Source: Gnetum montanum (taxonomy: Eukaryota; Streptophyta; Gnetopsida; Gnetales; Gnetaceae). From it: DNA of 64,000 bases. A program made the translations under genes and the position numbers. Where the stretch lies: positions 286,431 to 350,430 of the forward strand of contig MNCI01030115.1 in NCBI GenBank assembly GCA_015680685.1, read 5' to 3'. This document shows, piece by piece, positions 58,241 through 64,000 of this stretch. Every line of letters starts with the position of its first letter. Within the stretch, counting starts at the first letter, position 1. The notes beneath the pieces are model-generated. The model was given only the letters and a program-made list of their open reading frames with translations. It did not search any database and was not told the origin of the DNA.

Positions 58241-58322
58241 CTTGAGATTTAAACCTATGATTTCTTATTTAATATATAACATTCTTAAAGCCCATTAGTC
58301 TAACCACTAGACTAATTTGAAT
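58241..58322 (-). other. tRNA-like / SINE-like sequence
   Basis: Minus strand: TTAGTCTAGTGGTTAGACTA resembles a tRNA A box with D-loop (TRGYNNAGTGG), and about 50 bases later GGTTTAAATCTC resembles a B box (GGTTCRANTCC). No foldable acceptor stem is evident and the anticodon arm is AT-degraded, so it is not a working tRNA gene. It fits a decayed tRNA-derived SINE head or tRNA relic. Confidence 0.4.
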
Positions 58323-58620
58323 GGTTGGTAAAATATGCCAACATTCTTTAGTAAGCCTTAAAAAATAGATAAACAACCCAATTACAATTTTTTGAAAAAA
58401 TTAATTATAAATATTTATAGATTAAAAATCAATAAATAGTATATTTATAAAATTTAAAGATTATATATACATAGATACATATTTTATACCTATGTTTGTA
58501 TGTATAAATTATAAAAAACTAAATTTGATAACTTCAACTAAAAGTAAAAATAAAATAAAATAAATATAGAATAATAATTCATCATCCTAGACTTATCCTA
58601 TAATAGGATTAACTAAATAC

Positions 58621-58653
58621 ATAATAATAAATTATTATTATTATTATTATAAT
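58621..58653. repeat. (ATT)n microsatellite
   Basis: ATAATAATAAATTATTATTA and further ATT units; simple repeat. Confidence 0.9.
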
Positions 58654-61600
58654 GTTATGTTATCTAAAGTTAACTATGTAAAAAATGGGGAAAAAAACAA
58701 AGTGCACAAATAGAGTTGTAGTTAATGTTATTATGATAAAAGTTTTAAAATAAAAAAAATAGTTTTACCTTCACCTTCACTTTTACCATATCATCTTATA
58801 TTACCTACTATAGCTAAAATTATTTTTGCAAAATCCTCATTCACACTCTCAGAGAGTAACCATCACTTCCTACCTCCATTAGAGTTAATGGTGCCCACTA
58901 GCATGATCACTCCCTATGACTATTGCTCCCGACCTCAATTTGAGTTGATGATGCTTATCACCATTATAATCCCAGAGAAAATATTTTTTAAAGAAAAAAA
59001 CCACAATATTTAATGTTTATAAATAATAAGTTACCTACCATAATTACATTTGGTAAATCAATATGATGGATAAATTGACAATATTTAAGAGGTAGTTTTG
59101 CAAAGCTAAATGATTTAAAATTTTAAGTATTTAAACCTTTTAAATTAAATGACATATGTTTGAACATTTTGAATTACATAACTATATAACTAAAACATAA
59201 GAACACAACTATGTTGAAATATAACATAACAAATGATAATAATCCATAAGGTTAATTTAATGCATAATTATAAGATTTTAAAATATATTGCTACACTACA
59301 CATAGTTTTAACATATTTTAAATTGAGAATAATATAAATTTGAACTTTATGAAATTTATTTTTTTAAAAAATTTATTAGAAACCTTAACCTTAGCATATG
59401 GTGTTCATTTGAAAGAAAGAGATAATCATTTTTTTACATTATTGTTCCTTTTGGATATGGTGGAATAGTTAGTTTTAGCATAGGATGATTAGAGAAATGG
59501 GTTTGGGAAGAAATTTTGTGCCCCATTTTTAGTAAACCCCAATATAACTTTATATCATTTAATGATCATAATTTTGAACTAGGAAGCTATTTTTAATGAA
59601 TAAATAGTCATTTTTGATGGAGTTTGGCCTTGTGGACATAATGGAAGGGTCTTAATCATCACTTGAGAGCTTAAAAATTAGATAATTAACCTCATTTTAA
59701 AGTATGTCTTAATAGCCATGGTAACTCAAATTACCATAACTTGTAAACCTAATGCCTATTTTGGATAAGTATATAGTCATTTTTAACATTCTTAAGCCTT
59801 TTCAATCTAATGGTGATGCCATATTAATCATATAAAAACTTAATAAATAGGTGATAAGTTTAAACCATAACTTAGTAGACCTATAACTTTAACAAATTCA
59901 ACTCAAAATCTAGTATCTTTGTTCTTGTTCATATTTGGCAACATGAATTTTTCTTTATCTTGCAAAAAGAAAGGAATAACCATTAATATCACATGAACAT
60001 CATAAGTTGTAAATGTTAGATGATAATTTGTGATATCAATAATCAACCAATCTCATGAGATGATATTTATGCATATTATAATGAAAAAAATAAATTATAA
60101 AAATTCACAACAATTACAAAAATATATAACTATTAAGGTATAATCAAACAACTTATGAAAACTCTATGATGTGAAGAAGAAAAAGTAATCCATAGAATAA
60201 GAAACATTGAAGACAAAGAGACTACCCATGTAAAAAATAAGTTATGAAACCTAAGTTAAATGGAAATTGAACAAGCGTAAATGTAGAAGAGGCCCACACA
60301 TCATGATACAAAGAGGTGTATCATGGAGAAGATACATGGAAGAGAAGACATGCATGAATATGGAAAGTAACAATCAATGTTAACAAATGAGCTCCATAAG
60401 TAGGTATAACATTCTTGATAAGCAAGTGTGTATCAAGTTCATTTGTATATTATAAACATTGATGAATAAGAAGAAAACCATAATTTATATTGAATTTGAA
60501 AGTGGAAACCAAAGCTATAAGGAGATGATGAAGGTGAGGACTGGTCATATGAAAAATGGAAGATAAAAGCTTCTAATGAGGATGAAACCTATGCAGAGAA
60601 GAAGATATATAAAATGAATGTATCACCATTCATTCTATATAAAACCAAGATGGTGAACTCTTAACTAATAAGTTAAGTGAGAAAAATAGACTCATTAAAC
60701 AAAAGAATATTATATAGAAAAGGGTTATAACAACAATGATAAAGCCCATAGGAGATTGGAATATTTATTTCATTGACAGAAGATTAAAATTTCAATTTAC
60801 AATTCATTTGAAAAGATGAAATTACCATATATACCTATGAAAATTTAATAATAGTTTTAATAATATTTCTAGTGGGAAAAATAATTTATTCTAGTAATTA
60901 ATTTTTCTACAATTTTTGTGTTAATTATATGTATAATATCTAGCCTTTTTTTCTTTTTGTTAATAAAGTGTTTCTTTTCAAATTCACATCTTAGTAAATA
61001 AAAATTGACCATATAGTATTTGGATGTATATGAACTTCTTTAAAGTCCCCATAGAAGATATTATTAGCACTAAATAACTTCATTCTTTATGAATTTTTTT
61101 TATTTTATGAAAGATAAGATTACCCTATGAATTCCCTAATTAATTATTTCCTAATTATGTTTTCTACTTAGATATTAAGCGCTTTAAGAATACCATGTTT
61201 TTAATTGTTAGTTACAAGCTTTTAAAAACCATATAAATAAGAGTTATACCATATTAAATTTTTTATTATGAGAGTTTAATTTTGAAAAATTTAAATTGAA
61301 AGCATTTGTTTAAGATATTATAAGAAAACATTATACAAATGATTTATGACTTTTCTTTTCAATGGTTGATCATGAGTTTTAAGTCCAATATACAATATCT
61401 TAGCATTCAAATTTACATATGTTTCAAATATAACATCATTCAAATTGCTAATAATATTATTCATTTTCTTATTAATAATAAGAAGAAAGAAGATATTTGT
61501 GTATTAATTTGTAGTAGTTTAAAATATTTTTTTTTTGAAGATTAAGCATGATTAGATTTCTACCATTTTGCTCCACTTGATGTCATGTATGATACTTTAG

Positions 61601-64000
61601 GTAGAGCATAGATATTATTGCAAACCTACAAGTAAAGGCTTTTCATGCAAAGATTTGAATACTAGGATTGATATTTCATGTATTTGTACTTTCATGGTTG
61701 CTTAGATAGGTTAATGCAAATTGGAATAAAGCTTTTATATATACAATTTTAAATCATACACTTATAATTTAATGTTTAAGCTTATATGTAACACATTGAA
61801 ACAATTTTCCAAGCCTTTGTAACTTAAGGACATAGGTACCCTATTGCACTCACTCTACACCATATTAACTTTTATTAAATTTACACCATATTGATGCTTA
61901 GAAAACAAAGTTATAATAGTGTCTAAATTAAACCATGGTTAATATTAGATCAAGAATGTACTTAAGAAGTATATTTAATTTTCTTTAGGAAAATAGTAAT
62001 CAAATAATAATAACATAATATAAAAGAATAATTCCCTAATAAAAAAATTTCAATTGAAAAGGAAGCAAATTTTCTTTGTGTAAATAATGTGATCCACCAA
62101 TTTCTAATTTGGATACAAAATAAGTCTCTCTTTAAAAGCCCTTTTCTTATTAGTATATATATCAGTAAACATTAAGCAATTAGCCTTAATGTTAAAAAAT
62201 TTCATGACAAGAATTGATTTTTATCTATAATTTTAGATGTTGAGTTTCAAAATTTTTGAGATCTCTTTAAATTTTACCTTAGATTTTTGAAGAAATCACT
62301 TCCCTTGTTTCCGTAATATAATTCTATGAAAGGTCTCACTTTTATCTTCATTGCAAATTTCTCTATTTGACTTTTCTTAAGGGGTGCTTTAATTTATATT
62401 TTAATTTTGTTAATATTAATTTTATTAAAGCTTTATCATTTTTTATTTTTATTTTTACAATTTTAAAATGTATATCTAACCTGTAAATTGCTTCAAACTA
62501 ATTTCTAACATTTTCATTCTTTATAGATATTGCTATGGTGATTCCATATTTGTAGTGACCATTTTGTTAAAACTTTATCCTTGTAGAATATACTTTGATT
62601 GAGTTACAAATTTAAATCATTTGATTTATGATTTTCCCAACGAAGGTGATGAGAAATTTAGGGCTTTCAAAGAAAAATATGTACTTGATTGTTTCATTGA
62701 TAAACCTCTTCATTAGTTATTATTTGGGATTGAAGGTAATAGGATCTCTAGATTTTAATCTAAATATTACTAGTAAAACTTGCCATATTTTTGTTGACTT
62801 TTAATAAGCATTACAACTTAAAAATTTGGTCATTGATGTTGGAGCATTAAACTATTTAGTGATATGTTTTAGAGGTATGATAACTCAAACAAACATGGTA
62901 TTTAGAATTCAAGTAGGTGTAACTTGAAGTGGTAATCCTTATAATGCTAGTTAGACATTGAGTTAACTACTGTTGTTAAATCCTTTGTCTACCTTATTAG
63001 GTTAGCTCATACTAATAAAATAAAGGTACAAGATATTAACATATCACAAAAAGTTGCAAATGGCTGGAAGAATTATACATAACAAATAACAAATGTATAT
63101 ATTATAATATTCGAACTTGCCTGTACTTATTAATTTGGGTCATACTTAAGGTATCATTATATTTTATTATACTTCTTCTAATGTATCCTATTGGCGATAT
63201 GTCTTGAGAAATTCGACAAGATTTATTTCAAATAATTGTGCAACATGTACTCTTTGCACGTATAGTTTGGGGTTAAGGCCTTGATTAAGAATCTTAGAAA
63301 AAAATAGAACTTCACTAATAGTTATTATTTGATGAATCCATGTCCAAAACTCAAGTCCTACTTGTAATACTTTTATCAGAAGCTTATTTAAAAAATAAAA
63401 TAAAATTAGAAGCTATTTGACTATATAAGACATTTCCAACATGATACTTTGGTAGATCATTGTCAAGTTAAGTCACTAATGGAAATTAAGCATAATATAA
63501 GCCTTTATCTTAATTACATTTGATATTGATTGTGTCTTCTTATAGTCATTTATCATATGTGTTCAAAAAGTCCATATTCATCTTGGTGGAATGTTCCTTT
63601 GAAAAGAATGCTCATGCAAATCAAGGCAACCACTTCGATTCATAGCATAGGTATAGGAAAATATGCCTTGTTCATGGATTGAAGGTTATTTTTCTTTCGA
63701 GACAAGGGCTAGAATGAGTGTTGAGATTCTTATGGGTTCCATGCTATCTTAACCATCACTAAAGAACTACATGGCTACGATTTCTTGTGTATTACATCAT
63801 AAGGATATTTAGGCTTGTAGAAAAGCTTTGGCTATAATACTTAGATCACCACCTTTCCCTATAGAGTAAGGCTTAGGGTTGGATGCAGTAGAGTAGGAGT
63901 GCACCTTAGCTCTCTTAAGGGAAAGGTGTCTTTATGTGTATGCTAGTGCTTCTGAGTATGTTATGTATGTTGTATTGGTTTGGTCGCTTATATGATAATA

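Larger units (their letters stand above)
53921..64000. other. AT-rich region without recognisable genes
   Basis: About 10 kb of AT-rich DNA. Apart from the repeat at 54135-54887, a tRNA-like sequence at 58241-58322 and small repeats, I see no coding region: open frames are short and lack known motifs, on both strands. 58850-58975 has two loosely similar CCTC-ATT-GAGTTRATG units. It may be intergenic, intronic or very old transposon DNA. Confidence 0.5.

Noticed and set aside
54900-64000. Possible multi-exon host gene in the right-hand AT-rich region
   Set aside because: No exon-sized conserved frame, no motif and no consistent splice-site pattern could be found by reading both strands.

Overview
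The window is plant nuclear DNA dominated by decayed Ty3/gypsy LTR retrotransposons of the Athila/Tat type. This rests on a tRNA-Asp-like primer binding site in every complete 5' region, a gag-PR-RT-RNaseH-IN gene order with plant Athila/Tat-like motifs (DSG protease, FMDD reverse transcriptase, DDE integrase), and extra sequence between integrase and the 3' LTR. A large-genome land plant fits; the species cannot be read from the sequence. No intact gene of known function was found. Two assembly gaps (8997-9974 and 35164-35219) interrupt the window.

Layout. Bases 1-23179 are a minus-strand element (M1: gag only, no pol), split by a plus-strand element P1 (122-17835) that is still flanked by a perfect 5-bp target duplication, GTAGG. 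P1 is itself split inside its protease by a second plus-strand element P2 (3786-11641), whose right end and some P1 sequence were later deleted. Bases 23180-29585 hold two truncated minus-strand elements (M2, M3). Bases 29586-44942 hold a long minus-strand element M4 with both LTRs, gag, pol and a long third ORF; it is interrupted at 35220-38050 by non-retrotransposon DNA that carries one unidentified 162-codon ORF and a repeat also found at 54135-54887. Bases 46764-53915 are a plus-strand element P3 that kept gag and protease but lost RT-RNaseH-IN. The rest (44943-46763, 53921-64000) is AT-rich DNA without recognisable genes, apart from a tRNA-like/SINE-like sequence and minor repeats.

The most interesting system is downstream of pol. 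Six copies (P1, P2, P3, M1, M2, M4) carry, at the same place, a 60-63 nt segment with AAG|GTATC donor-like sequence, usually a CTAAT branch-site-like motif about 25 nt before the end, and an AG placed directly before an ATG. It looks like a conserved mini-intron whose acceptor abuts a third ORF. That ORF comes in two unrelated versions: a long one (about 925-950 codons, a globular N-terminal region followed by a heptad-rich coiled-coil region; M2, M4, partly M3) and a short one (75-78 codons; P1, P2, P3). The LTRs show similar modularity: R-U5 is conserved while the U3 carries different short repeat or palindrome modules in each subfamily. Nearly all coding frames are broken, largely by stops in place of Gln, Arg or Trp, as expected for old methylated transposon DNA.
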